Positions 12,599 to 25,480 of a DNA stretch of 64,000 bases are shown here, piece after piece. The translations under genes and the position numbers were made by a program. Source of the stretch: Megalopta genalis (lineage: Eukaryota > Arthropoda > Insecta > Hymenoptera > Halictidae); contig NC_135014.1 of the NCBI RefSeq assembly GCF_051020955.1, positions 40,504,742 to 40,568,741 of the forward strand, read 5' to 3'. Within the stretch, counting starts at the first letter, position 1; each line of letters opens with the position of its first letter. Below the pieces are notes generated by a model. The model made no database searches. It saw only the letters and a program-made list of their open reading frames with translations, and had not been told where the DNA came from.

Positions 12599-12799
12599 TA
12601 GACCGCGAATTTTATGCATTTATAGCTAAAGTGTGTAGCTGACGTATAAAATTGTGTAGGCACGTGATGAATATAATAATATTGTTACACTCTTTTCAAC
12701 TTACGAAAATTATTGAAAGAAACGATTGATTTATATTCAATCTCTACTTCTTACAACCGCGTTTGAAAATGTTTATTGTGCATAAATATCCACAGTTTA
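12599..12799. mobile_element. hAT-like MITE (TAGACTGCGG family)
   Basis: A 201-bp element, left end TAGACCGCGAATTTTATGCA, right end mirrored as gcataaatatccacagttta. The flanking octamers gtaataac and ataatgac agree at 6 of 8 positions, consistent with an old 8-bp target duplication. Non-coding. Confidence 0.75.
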
Positions 12800-13468
12800 A
12801 TAATGACACAAATTTAATGCTGTATTTTAGTAGATTCTGCAATTATATACATTTATGTCAGCTATGAATTTTTAAAATACATGGACACGTATATACGATT
12901 AAAAGGATTTTAATTTTTTCGTCATAGAAAACGAACAAAATTTTATCTTTACACAAATCTCTGTATTAGCGAACATTATTTATTAACATTACGAATTTGT
13001 GTTCCATTGCGCAAGAAGTCTCCGATGCCGTCTTTTGTCTGAAGATTACCAAAAGGCCCAAGGATTGCCTTTACCGTATACGAATTGCAGCTGTCCAGAA
13101 AAATTCCGCTTCGCTGGCTTGAAAGTATTGAAACAATTAAGATCCTGTAGGTCTTCAGACCGCTATTTTTCAGCGTGACGCGAACAATAAAATGATTAAC
13201 ACGTTAACTGCTGAACCAGCAACCGCAAGAATCGTGCACAATCGAAATAATTTATTTAATGGAATAGAAACTGGGGAAAGCCAAGATTCGTCATGGTGAT
13301 TATTATACTTTGTATCCTCTTTGCATCCAGCAGATCTTAACACCTTATGTACCAGTTTTATGTTTCCTAATGGTCCTTTTCAACGGTAGGATTACGGGAC
13401 CCGTTGAAATTGCGGGTTACTAATTCTTCAGTTTACGATTATTCAGATCGTAAAAATACGTTTACGAG

Positions 13469-13676
13469 TAGACTGCGGATGTTTATGCAAAATGAACATA
13501 TTCCAAAACGAATATAGTAAATAGAAATTAATTAAAAGCGAATGGATTGCTTGAGTAATTTTGTAATTTTAATGTGTTAAAAATAGTGTAACTGTATTAT
13601 TAAATTCATCTTACGTTACATTATTTTATATTTTAGCTTTTCATTTTTGCCATAAGTGCATAAAATCTATCATCTA
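13469..13676. mobile_element. hAT-like MITE (TAGACTGCGG family)
   Basis: A 208-bp element with left end TAGACTGCGGATGTTTATGC and a mirrored right end gcataaaatctatcatcta. The flanking octamers tttacgag and tttataag match at 6 of 8 positions. Confidence 0.75.
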
Positions 13677-14070
13677 TTTATAAGTTGCTTATTGAATGTA
13701 TATTTGTTACTTGGAAAAAGATTACAATAAGACTCGTTACAAATCAGAATAAATATATTATTATTACTATTAAAATGGGTGGGTTATATAATCTAGGGTG
13801 TGTTTAATGTTATTCAATATTTTTTGCTTTCTTAGAAAGTTGCTTTATTACGTTTATATATTACGCAGAATATATTAAAATAATAGCAGACCAGAATTAT
13901 CAAATTTCTTTATAATTGCTCATTTCGTAATTTTAATTTTGTTAAGGCTAAAATGCCGGCCGCAGAGGGAATCAGTAACCTACACGACAAAGAAAACCAT
14001 TGCAAAAGCTTCAGTTACCGGACACGATAATAGAAACGAGCGAAAAATTTCTCTCAGTTACGGAATTCAT

Positions 14071-14105
14071 ATAAAATGAGATATAAAATTATTATCTCAT
14101 TTTAT
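14071..14105. repeat. Perfect AT hairpin
   Basis: Thirteen-base perfect inverted arms (ataaaatgagata and its complement) around a 9-base loop. It may simply be AT-rich coincidence; no element was recognised around it. Confidence 0.55.
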
Positions 14106-16415
14106 AAAATTAATATATGAAATGATTCACTCGAAATATAATTGTTTCATAACTAATAGCGATACATATCGCGTATCACAAATTTCAAATACTGTTTCTC
14201 ACGTTTTAGGAATGTAAATAAATGACGTTCATAGTCATTATAGCCAAAGATTTACATTTAGAATCTCTTCTTAAAAAAGCTAAATTTTGTTCGGTTCAAA
14301 TGTCCCGGTATCTGATACGTCTACGTAACACGAAGGCGAAAATGCATTTTTAAATCTGGATAAATAATTGTATCGCCCATACAGTGCAGTCATTGAGCAC
14401 GTATCGTGAATAGGGAGTCCTCGTATCAGAACTAGCATAATGGGTTAAGATATAGTATCGATACGTGGTGTAGAATTCTTAATGCGTATCTTATCGGTTT
14501 GCACATTTTGCCCGATAACACATAAAACGATAAACGATATCGGCGTTTCCAGGAATTTAGATTGCCACCCCTCTGTGAGATAATGTCCTGCTACAATTAC
14601 GATGCAATTTAAAATGCTATCAGCAGGATAATGCATCACAACGTTCCGATCGTAACAAGATATTTAACGGTAAAGCAATACATACAATAATAATGATGAT
14701 AGTCATGCTTGCGTGATTCGAGCATATTCTGTGTATATTTCTTTTGGACATTTTTGTTCTCTCTGTGCCGTTCAGGTGATTGTTATTGTTAATAATGTTT
14801 CAATTAACACGGTTGTTCTCCTCATTTATTTGGATTCCAATTGTCCATTTCTGAAATATCGCATTACGCGAAACATATTCTTCGTAAATAATATTTGTAA
14901 CAAAGTGGAGCTGATGATCGCGAGAATATCAAGCCGTACGTTATGACGTTAAATAACGAGTGTAGAATTAATTTAACTTGTTTCATGCAAAATACGAGAT
15001 CGCGTACGTCACGAACATGTGACGAAGTTAATGAGCATATTAAATTGGATACAAATTGACATTCAATTAAAGAATATCCTTATCTATATCTTCGCATTGC
15101 ATTTATCTGTAATATGCATTTCAGTATGCACAAATTGTTAATGCTGAATAATTTACATATACTTGTTACGAAATATTACGTCCAATAACGCAGATCACGA
15201 ATGAAACATAATTGGTTCATGAAAAGATCGCGTAAAATAAATAATAATTTAACAAAATACTACATACGAATCTGAAATAAATTTTAATTTTTGTATATCT
15301 TCGAGCTTGATTTTAAATTTAGTATTTATTAAATCGTATCGAAACTTTAGCAAAACATACTTTAAATTCAGTATTTGTTTTAACTGATTTCATACAATCA
15401 ATGAAACCCGCGAAACGAATTTGCATTTTAATAGAACTTGACAATCACAACGGATATCTCGTATTCACTCGACTAATAAAATCAAAGACTGTTCAAACAA
15501 TTAAAACCACAATCTAATTCGCTGAATGCACGCCGGCCGTCGTAGTTATCTATCAAAAAGCCGTGAAAGTCACTAGAGTCCTGATGATACTTCACAAATC
15601 GCCATTCCGTTTATTTGTACCCCATCTATTTAAACAGGGCCATGCTTGGTTCCGAATATACGAACTCATCGGAAACTGACCAGTTCCGGTGGAGAGGAGA
15701 ATTAGTGAGCTCCTATTATACCAACTACCAAACTATCGGAACTATCGTGCATCTCGCATATTTGAATAAACAGAGTTTTACTGTATCAGTTCTTTTAACT
15801 AGATACTGTAAAAATATTAAATATTATATGTTGGAAAATTCAAGTGTTCAAGTATTCAATTTCGTTTGCCGATCTTTATAAAACTAATGCAAGAAATAAT
15901 CTAATTCGCAAAAAATTTGTCTAGAATTTTATATTATTTAATAAACGTCTCCCGCAGGTAAAGATATTATTATAAAGTACGCCTATAAAATTTATTTCTC
16001 CATTAAAAACGGACTTCTCTTAAATTTTATACAATCCATACGAATATGTTTGAATCTTATCTAAAATGTCGCTTGCTGGTAGGGGATTCAAGAAAATTCT
16101 TCGTGTGCAAGGGGTTCGAAATCCTCGATATCACAAAAGTAGCCTGAACCGTCTGAACGAGTCCATCGCAATCAACTTATTTTGGAAAGAAATTAATTTA
16201 TAGCCGGCAATAAATTTTGCAGTCGAGTATAATTTAGAATCTGGTTGGGCCGATCGAATTATGTTGTTCAGCCTGTATAGAGAAACTCGTCTCGCACATG
16301 TCTAACGATTTATTCACACCCCGATGCCATGTTACTTATACGAGAATGGCGACTGGCAACCCTCTTCTAAAGATTACCGGCGTCGCTGCCGCTGAAACTC
16401 GAAAAACTATCAGCA
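14106..16415. other. Unannotated AT-rich DNA
   Basis: Short frames of 64 to 88 codons with no recognisable motifs. A 20-base word, attttatattatttaataaa, at about 15926 recurs near 26794. No other structure was found. Confidence 0.4.
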
Positions 16416-16488
16416 CGAGAGAGGGAGAGGGACAAAAAAAGTGAGAAAGAGGTGAAGAGAGAGAGAGACAAAAAAGTGAGAAAGAGGT

Positions 16489-16521
<33 letters not shown>

Positions 16522-16602
16522 AAAAAAGTGAGAAAGAGGTGAAGAGAGGGAGAGAGAGAGAGAGAAGGGAGAGAGAGATGAAGAGAAAGAGAGAGAAGAG
16601 GA
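16416..16602. repeat. Compound (GA)n minisatellite
   Basis: A purine-rich tract built from three copies of a unit (gacaaaaaaagtgagaaaga then ggtgaagagag) separated by GA runs of differing length. Frames on the minus strand coding Ser-Leu repeats are artefacts. Confidence 0.93.
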
Positions 16603-16679
16603 CCTTTAATATGATAATTAAAGGGCCGTGGCGCCTGATATCTAATCTGGCTCGTGTCAGCGTTTCGTGAATAAAATCC

Positions 16680-17330
16680 AAACAAGATACTCGGCCGTAT
16701 TCACGTTGTCTGACTCACCTGGAGCCTGTTATCATCGCGCGAGTGTACTTAATACTAACGCATCTCGTTAAGAAGAGAACCAGTCCGATACCTGTTTTCA
16801 GGAACGGCCCACTTATTCAGTGAATGTTCAAGGGGTCGAGGGGCGCGAGGGAGACTGCGGGAGAGGGAAGGAAGGGTGTGATGAATCGCTTTCAGATTAG
16901 CAAGTCTCATTCGACAGGTCATTTTTCATAGGGCTCCCGGCCACACAGTCGTTTCCACCGGGGAGCACGGTGCCGCGTTTTTGCGGCAGCACGCGCGCCC
17001 GTTTCTGCACCTGTGAATATCACGAGCAGAACGCCGTCGATACACGCGTGTATTTAATCAGCGCGATATTTCAACTGCCTGATGTATGGCAGGACGCGGT
17101 GTTCTGGTATTGTACGTAAAACGTGCCTCGCATGCCCGCACCTCGACTCGTTCGAACGGAGTATGAAACGCCCGGTGAATGTTCTTTGGCAGGGTGTCGT
17201 TTAATACCTGCGACGACGTCTGCCACACGATTGCGATGGTTACAGTGGCTACAATGTCGCCGCGACGGGAACGGTATTCTATCCGTAACTGGCGCTGCTT
17301 CGAGCCCGCCAAGCGACAATTATGGTAGAG
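16680..17330. other. CpG-rich block
   Basis: GC- and CpG-rich compared with both sides, with overlapping frames of 82 to 94 codons on both strands. None is recognisable and no splice-site pair delimits an exon. A regulatory or exonic role is possible but not shown. Confidence 0.35.
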
Positions 17331-17978
17331 GTACGTTTAACATGTTACGTAATTTTCGTACTATGTTAGTGACAGTTTATTTTTTTTTTAAAGGAATCGT
17401 ACCGTAATTGGAAAAATTTTATGCCTGCAGAGACTCGCGCTAATGCAAGCAAAGCAAAAGATTGCAACTTCTTTGATCTTTTATCCTTTTTTATGACACG
17501 TTTACTGGCGTACTTATCTGGTTTGTTTTTTTATTTATTAGAATGACACCAGACAAAATATAGTTACGATCGTAATCACTTGTATAATAAGTAATTACAG
17601 TTTCGGATTTTAATAACTGCAAATATATAATAAGTTGTTTAATGTTTTTCTTCTTTCTTTTTCACAATCGTCATCCTTCTTTACGTTACAAAAATTTTAA
17701 CTGGAGCACTTATAATTGTAGCATCAATGGATAGCTGATTGTGAGATTCGTTTGATTAAAATGAGTCCGATCGCGACGTCGGTCGGACTACATTTATTGA
17801 AGAGCTTATCATTATTATAGTTCGCGTATTAATTAATCCGATAGCAGCGCAAATTAAACCGATTTACATCGTGCGTGATTTCATTTCAACGACGAGAACC
17901 CCAACGACGAGAGATTTTCAGTTTATTAAAGAAGTTAAGAATGAAAGAGAATTTTTATTTGAGTTTCTGTTGAACAAA

Positions 17979-18044
17979 CAATTTTTGTTGCAAACAATGT
18001 AGTTATTCTTTATTTTGCATATAGATCGGCTGTCTTCTTATTAC
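17979..18044. mobile_element. Right-end fragment, TAGACTGCGG family
   Basis: Contains ttgttgcaaacaatg, then tttattttgcatatagatcg and gctgtct, matching the right terminus of the family with mutations. No left end was found at the expected 200-bp distance. Confidence 0.45.
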
Positions 18045-18096
18045 ATGGCATTGCTAAAATCGTTCTCAAAAACTAGCAATTTGCAGATATTATAAT

Positions 18097-18313
18097 TATA
18101 CTGTGGATTTGATGTATTTGTGACAAAAAATGAGTAGATGTAATTTTAAAGAGAAGAAATAGTGGAGGAAGAGAAATAGAGAATTGAAGCGAATCGAAAC
18201 ATTGTTTTCAATCTATTATACTTATTAAAAAAAAGGGAAAATGTTCCTGTATGACTCCTGATTCTTGTATGATATCTAGACAATTTTCATTTTGCATGAA
18301 GATCTGCAGTGTA
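18097..18313. mobile_element. hAT-like MITE (TAGACTGCGG family)
   Basis: A 217-bp element, left end TATACTGTGGATTTGATGTA, right end gcatgaagatctgcagtgta. The flanking octamers attataat and attagaag match at 6 of 8 positions. Confidence 0.7.
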
Positions 18314-18795
18314 ATTAGAAGTTAGATATGGGTTAGTTCTTCGTTGTTCGTTTTAAAAGGTTCACTGAATCGATATTATGTATGCATGCATGCACAAAAC
18401 AATAACAGTATGACAATATGTTATTAAACGTAAAACACAAGCGACAATAAAAAGTATGTAAATAATGTAATACCATGAATATACATATAATAATAGTCTG
18501 AGAATAGTGTGCAGCGCATTGTAAAGAAAAATAGGTTAACAAGTAATATAAAACAAATAGGGCAATGAGGGTAGACATGGATTACGCGAACAAGACCGAA
18601 AAACGAAGAAAAACGGAGAAAAAGGAGAGGATGAATGAGATGGATGGATGGATTAAGTTAGCTTTGTAAAGTTGAGATGACTATAAATCAAGTCCGAATT
18701 TCTTAACTGTGTACCTCGAACGAAGAATTACTGCTACAAAAGACAATAATGGTTGATAAATTATTGAATTATTCTCGATCTATCGAAATTTCTAC

Positions 18796-19294
18796 CAGAC
18801 CTGGGCATATTAGAAATAACATTCTTTAAGATATTATTTCGAATAACATGTTATTTTACCTAATAATTATTTACATGCCTGTGATGATTTTTGAGATAAC
18901 GTTATTTGAAATGATATCTTTTCAATAACGTGTTATTTTATTTTAGAATTATTTGAAACAGTTATATCAGAGATAATCGTAAATCGTTTTTTGAAAATTA
19001 CGTTTTGATCTAATAATAGTAATATGCGAAATGATTAAGTAAAAGTTTTTAAATGCAACGATTTCTTAAAGTAAAATCTTATCGTTACATATTATTTTGA
19101 TGATTGTTTCTTTGGTCATATTTCAAAATAAAAAGATAAACAAATAATTGATTATTATTTGAAATTGCTATTATTTCAAATGGATCAATATTATTTGTAT
19201 TTTCAAATAACAGCTTTGAAAATAACGGTTCGAAATTAATTATTTCAAATCGTTATTTCTTATTTTCATTTGAAATAAAATTTGCCCAGGTTTG
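18796..19294. mobile_element. hAT-type non-autonomous element
   Basis: A 499-bp element with inverted ends CAGACCTGGGCA on the left and CAAACCTGGGCA read inward from the right. The flanking octamers atttctac and actactac agree at 6 of 8 positions. Ends starting CAG or CAA with an 8-bp duplication fit the hAT superfamily. The interior is dominated by many variants of a TTATTT(C/G)AAATAAC-like word in both orientations, an unusual self-similar structure that may represent repeated transposase-binding sites. No coding frame. Confidence 0.7.
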
Positions 19295-21040
19295 ACTACT
19301 ACTACACTGAACGAAAATCCTACTAAATTTCACTGTGCACGGTTATCTGCGAAAGTGATAGTTTGCTTAAACCGCCGCAGTCTGCTAATCGCGGAAGTTC
19401 TGTTTTGTCACTGACTGCGTTCATCGCGTGCCTGTCATCCGGCAAGTACAATAGACCAGATACATGGATAATAAATCAGATAGAATATTAGCTGGAGGAA
19501 CTAGTGGGACAGCTTTCGTGTTGTAAAATTAATGCCTGACAAATCCGCCTGTAAATCACAAAAGCAGTGTGAACACCATCTTAGTTTTCATTATATTATG
19601 AACGAACTTCCATCAATCAGCCTTTGAAAGTTTTCCTATTAAAATGAGATCAAACATTATAAAATTCAAATAATTTTCAATGAAGTCTATGTTTAAACGC
19701 GTTACATTCAATACCTCGAAGTACTATAAATTGTAATTCACAACTACTCAAACATAGTTTCGCTTTTATCGGTGCATGTTGCATCTCATTGGTGCACATT
19801 TTGAATCATAAAATCATAATTTGTAATTTCTCTATCAATAATTTAGTGCATATATCCTTCAGAAGCTCTAGAATCTAGAGTCTAGATCATCATTCTGGAT
19901 AAATTCCTGTTATTTCATAACAAATATTTCTGGAGCTATCATTATCACGATTGCTTGAATCGCCGATTAAAATAACAGACAGTGTTTCTCATTTATTCAG
20001 CTTCCAAATGTCATATCGAACGTAATTGTAAATTCGTTACAAAATTTCATATTTAATATTTAATGTCAGACTGAATCAAGACCATAAAAGTACTAACGAT
20101 ATTAGTAATTAATTTCCGATAAAAATATTCGCTTGTCTCATGGAACATCGCTTATTATAAAACGTTCAGGTTTTCATGTGTTCGACAAAAGGATATAATT
20201 TACTTTATTTACAATATTAAATGCACTATCTTCGCGCAGCACGTTATACATATATGCATGTGTATATTTCGCGGCCTCCTCTGTCCGATGTGTTTCGAAT
20301 ATTAAGTTTCGAACGTCAATCAAAGCAGCTCGATCGATCGTTGGTTATGCGACAGAAATGGATTACAGACGAGTGACGTCGCTGAGGTTTCGGACCATTC
20401 AGATTCGAAAGGATTTGCAATATGGTCGTTTAAATTTTTCGAACGTTAATGGAAGTCGAAAGTTGGATTCCAGCCTCCCCGAATATTTCGGTCGAGTGCA
20501 CGCGCTATTGTCAGAACTTGTACCAATTCGAATTCATCGAATCTTTCGATAGAATATTAATGATTGGTTTTCCATTATTCTTATTTTATCGGACCGATGT
20601 CCAGTTGGATAACGTGCCTTTGACAAGATCGAAAAAGCGACCGCTCGATAAAAGCGAAGTAACCATCCTTTTTTCTATTGAACTTCTCTATTTGCTCTCT
20701 TCATTAAAACGCGTGAACTATAATTTGGCTCTATTGTGAATGTAGTTAATGGAATTTTCGATTACGCATACGTATTGTTGCGGGATACGTGATAATAGTT
20801 GCAATTGCATGGTCGCTATTATGCTCAATTCGTTGGCTTTATTAGATAAATATCACGGAAATATTTGCGTATAATAATATTAGGTACATTCATGAAATCA
20901 TTATTGTGCTGGATGTGTCATTTTTATTAGATAAATATTAATTGCAGCTAATCTATGCTTTGTTCTATTGTCAGTATACTACTGCTACTACAACTGCTAC
21001 AATAAGCTACTTCAATTACTGTATATAAGTGCAATTTATG
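19295..21040. other. Unannotated DNA
   Basis: A slightly GC-richer patch at 20250-20700 holds frames of 64 and 96 codons that are not recognisable. Tandem TCTAGA words occur near 19870. Nothing else could be supported. Confidence 0.35.
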
Positions 21041-21043
21041 ATA

Positions 21044-21290
21044 ATTAGGTTGTCATAGCCGTAACTAGTGTTTAGTCACTATTACTATAACTAGAAACTA
21101 AAATTAAGATTAAAGATTTGGGAAAGTAAAAATTAGGGTTTCTGTAATTATTTTACAAAATTATCCTTTAAATTCGAAATTAGTTGTCACGGAATAAAAT
21201 TTATTGAACTACGTGTCTATCAGTTGAAAATTGTTTGCATTAATAGTCGTAATTAGCGTTTAGTCACTATTACTATAATATGATGACAGT
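21044..21290 (+). repeat. Short direct repeat pair
   Basis: The motif (gtttagtcactattactataa preceded by a diverged cgtaa-tag) occurs at about 21055-21090 and again at about 21247-21285, roughly 190 bp apart. It suggests a partial tandem duplication in this interval. Confidence 0.6.
21089..21180 (+). repeat. Dispersed repeat, copy A
   Basis: About 90 bp (aaactaaaattaagattaaa ... atcctttaaatt) recur in direct orientation at 22770-22868 with scattered substitutions and one or two indels. No terminal repeats were seen, so the element type is unknown. Confidence 0.75.
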
Positions 21291-22769
21291 TGTAATTATA
21301 TTCTACCATTAACTTTACTTGTACCGATCTTCCGCACGTAATCAGTTTTATTAAATTCATTTTATAATTATTATAGAAAAGGTTATTAAACTCAGATAAA
21401 ATAATTTTAGAATGAAATTTCAGAAGGTGTTTTTTTTATCTCTCTGATAAAAATGCTGTTAAATTAAGATCTTAAAAGCTGTATTCTTATCGCTTTAGTA
21501 AAAATAATGTGAATTGTATTCCAGTAGTTATAGAAATCACATAGTTATCGCAAATATAGTTTCTTAAAAATCGAAGTTTACCTAAAGTTCTGCGATAAAC
21601 GTAGTTATTATTAGCCTGGATCGTTTATGCGAAATAAAAATGTACTTAATAAATTATAAGGAACAAAAGATAAATAAAAATGTATTTCTTTTTTTATTAA
21701 ATAATTTCCATAAATTATGGAAAATGTAAGAACATTTTTAAATTTATTTAATGTCTTCATTGTTTAGTATTTCAGCTAGTGAATTTTAGTATAAATGTGC
21801 ATCGAATCCACATTCTAGTTAGTACAGTCTATAGGAAAAGAAATCATACATGAGAATGATTCAGAATTATTTATTATACTTAATTGCGGTATTATCCGTT
21901 ACATAATTAGGAAAACGCACGTTTCCATATGGTTGATGCAAAAAAAGCTGAGCACGCGAGAGATTCATTTTTGAGGAAATCAAATTTGATTATTTGTGTA
22001 GTCGACGAGCGTTTAAAATAATTAGTTCCTTGATCAGAGTGATTCTTCACTGCCATCGCGGCGCTCCTATCAACATCGATCTATCGATTTATTTACTCTT
22101 TTATTGGTTGTTTATCCGATCGTCAGCACGACCTAATTTATAGCTTTATAGTCACCGTACAGTTGATATATTGCATCATAATTTCACGATACTAAGTACA
22201 ATTACTCTTGCTCTTGACTATAATATACACGCTGGGATAGGTTTAATAACAGCTTTCGTGTATACCTCACCCTCGGTTCATTGTTCTTAATGTTTTATGA
22301 CTAATAAATTGCAACCTGAAATACGGTTAGGCGAACAATTTTACATTATTATCGCGACGACGATGTTTCGATTTAATTCCAATTTTTGTGTACAAGCCTT
22401 TATTACTAAACTGGATTTTTAAGCGGAATCCAATTATTTAATTTAATAATATCTTTATATTATGAATTATATTACGAAATATTTTTATTTCTATTTCTAT
22501 TTTTTGTTTATTACAATATTCTTATTATATTTATTATAATAGTGATAATTTTATTTCAATCCACACACTTATATTAAAGTTTGTAAACATATACTAAACT
22601 AATCTACTTTTAAACTATATTTTTCTTTTCTTTTATTTCTCTACATTGTAGAGAATTTATTATACACTTATACTATTATATATTATTATTACTATTATAT
22701 ATTATTATACAAATGAAGTTTGGAGTTTTGAAAATATACACTTTCGGTCAAAAGATTAAAATTTTATAA

Positions 22770-22868
22770 TAGTGAACTAAACTAAAATTAAGATTAAAGA
22801 TTTAGGAAAGTAAGAATTAAGGGTTTCAGTAATTATTTCACAAAACTATCCTTTAAATTGGAAAACAG
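22770..22868 (+). repeat. Dispersed repeat, copy B
   Basis: Direct-orientation partner of the segment at 21089-21180. The preserved words are taaaattaagattaaagatt, gtaattattt and atcctttaaatt. Confidence 0.75.
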
Positions 22869-23282
22869 TTTCGCGCGTGTAAAGAAAGTATGACTCCACA
22901 TTCAAAAGAATAACTATTCTTGTTATTTCTTTCTTTCTGTTTCTTCCATGTTACCTCGTTCTATCCATTCAAGGAACATATTTCTGTATTTCTTCGCATT
23001 TCTCCTTTCACGTTCAACTTGTTTGATTTAGATACTCGAATGTGCATGATACTCTACGTGTGGTTTTAACTCTTGTGTATAACTGCACGATGTCGGAGAG
23101 TCATAATCATGTCAGTATAAATGTAATCTAGTTTGTTGTTACATTTATTACCACACAGAGGATTACTTTTTCCTAATTATCCTTCCAAATTACAGTGTGT
23201 CATAGAAACGTTCGCATGCCGAATTTTTTATAAGAAATCAGTATACCGGATGTCCTATTCGAATCAACACCTCCCATTTTCC

Positions 23283-24045
23283 ACATCACGACAAAATAAT
23301 CATTTTCACTAAAGAAAGTCGAGCAAACAATTACACGGTGTCGCAATTGTTTAAAATGAATAGTTTCGTCGCTATTTGAAAAAGATCGTCCGAGTGAGAC
23401 AGGTTTAGTGTATACATTATATTAAAAAACAGAAGTATCAATACTTCAATGCAATTTTCGCATCGCGACGAATTAATGATTTTTACTAAAAAAGAAATTC
23501 AGCAAATGTCAAACAGTGTCGCAATTTTTTGGAACGAATAGCTTCGTCGATGTTTAATAATGGGGCTGCGGTTACCGGGTCATTCCGATCCAGAGTATTG
23601 AAATCGTCATCTAATTACTCAATTTTCGACAATCAAATTAAATAAATTGGGATACACTAGGAACATCGGAGAGGCTAATAGGTTTGCAAGAAATATCTTT
23701 ATGTATGTGTTTCGAATAATTGATAAATAAAGCTGAGAACGGTTATAAACATCGTCAATTTTATAGTCGTAAAAATGCTCCGCCGTCCGAGGATTGAACA
23801 GGATCGTTGATTTTCACTGAAAAAGAAAATGAGCAAAGGTCAAGTAGCATCGCAATTTTTTCGGAACGAATGGTTTCGTCGAAATTTAAACAGAATCGTT
23901 GAAATCACGCGGCCCGTGTAATTAAAAGATAAACCAGGAGCTCCGTTACTCTTCTATGCGTAATATTTGTGTCGCATCGAAATAATAATTTTCGTTAAAA
24001 AAAAGAAGACGAGCAAAAATCAAGCGGCGTCGCGAACACAGCGGT
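23283..24045 (+). repeat. Decayed long-period tandem array
   Basis: Four diverged copies of a unit containing catcgcgacgaa, tgattttcactaaaaaag, gagcaaa-gtcaa, gtgtcgcaattttttggaac and gaatagtttcgtcga. Equivalent positions (tgattttcact) fall at about 23300, 23478, 23808 and 23986, that is spacings of about 178, 330 and 178 bp. This fits an ancient array of roughly 170-178-bp units with one unit lost beyond recognition. Confidence 0.7.
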
Positions 24046-24650
24046 AGTTTATGCCCGCGAATCGTATCGCTGCCGAGAGGAATCGATGAGCGCCGAGATG
24101 AGAGATACATAAAAGAGATAGACGGCGTTCCGCAATAAAAGAATGCTGGAACATGGAGCTCTCCGTGAAGTCGTATCCTTCGTAATCGACACCCTAGCCT
24201 TCCGGCGTGTGTTTCTTTTTTCTCTCCGGTGTTTTCCTTAGCCTGTCTTTTCTCTTTTATGTCCTAGCCGGGCGGAGTAGTCTTCCCATACGCGTAGCGG
24301 ATCTGCTTGAAATTCATCCGTCCACGAACCCGAAGATTCTTGGAGGCACGCCGAGAGTTACCGTCGATTTCTTTTCCATCTACCAGCGATGTCCATCTGT
24401 ATCGCAGAACTGCTCTTAAGTACACGGCGCGCTGTGTACTTTGTCTCTATAAAGGAACATCCACGTGTGCGCTACTTCTTTCCTCTTTTTTCTTTTTTTT
24501 TTTTTCGTCCCCTCCCCCTGAATGCTACCTCCTGGCTCGAAGACGATTGGCTCTTTGCCTTGGAAATTTACCTCCCGTGGCGGAGCCGTTTGATGCGAGC
24601 TGATCGAACACCGGATTTCGAGGCAACGGCCACATAAATATCAAAACTGG
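24046..24650. other. CpG-rich block with short open frames
   Basis: Follows the decayed array directly. Overlapping plus-strand frames of 70 to 98 codons and a polypyrimidine run at 24481-24510 are present, but no recognisable protein or clear splice boundaries. Confidence 0.35.
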
Positions 24651-24773
24651 TCTCTGCTCGCGCTAAATCGAAAGGGTAGCTACATTTTCTACAATAAAAA
24701 GTTCGCTCGATGTACGCTGCTTCAGGAAATGAAGGGGACGCTGAATTGGGACCGAAATATTCGCGATATTTAA

Positions 24774-25480
24774 CCCTATGACGATATCTTCGGGTCACGT
24801 GAGACCCTAAAAAAATTGTAGGTGTACTTTTGCTACTACAAGGTGCGGAGAAAATTCTGTTAGTTCGTGAAAAATCTTTTCTTTATGCGAATGTTCAGTG
24901 TCCGACTTTTATATCTATCAGTACTGTTCATGTACGTTTCTATCTTTTCTCAGCCTTAAAAATAAGAAACGTTAATGAGGAGGTTAGAATTATTGAATTG
25001 CACGAGGGATGAAGAACGCTCCGTGCCTACCAGATACGGAAAAAGGAAGCTAAGGAGGACAGTAAAAAATACGAATTTTATTATTATTGAAGATCAAAGA
25101 TCTCCCATCAATCATTAGTGTCGACGAATGAGTTAAAACTAGCTTCACAAAGATGCTTGGAATGAAATTACAATAGTCGAGTATGCGGCAATTATTAATG
25201 ATTTTCGAAAAAGGCTTCGAAATTGTATTAAAGTAGAAGGGGCAGATTTTGAACACTTAATGTACATTTTATTGTTCTATTTTGCGATTAATATGTTTGT
25301 TGAACTCTGATAACATTTGTAGAATATTAAATCGAAGTGTCCTTATTTCCAAAGCAGCTAAATATAAAATTTATATTTAATATACAGATGCAGGTACAGA
25401 ATTTTCTTCGCACCTTATATATTCAATGGTGATCGCAAATCTGGAGTTGGTTTTACCTTTTTGGAATATTTAGATTCTAG
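24774..25480. mobile_element. Possible piggyBac-like remnant
   Basis: A TTAA at 24770-24773 is followed by CCCTATGACGATATC and a GGGTC-ACGTGA-GACCC hairpin, all common in piggyBac-like ends. Inside, a 21-base inverted pair (aaggtgcggagaaaattctg at 24840 and its complement at 25396-25416, one mismatch) suggests subterminal repeats. No matching right-hand CCC/TTAA terminus was found, so the end given is approximate. Confidence 0.4.

Noticed and set aside
16060..16130. tRNA-like T-loop (ggggttcgaaatcc)
   Set aside because: No matching acceptor stem, D-arm or anticodon arm could be placed upstream at tRNA distances.
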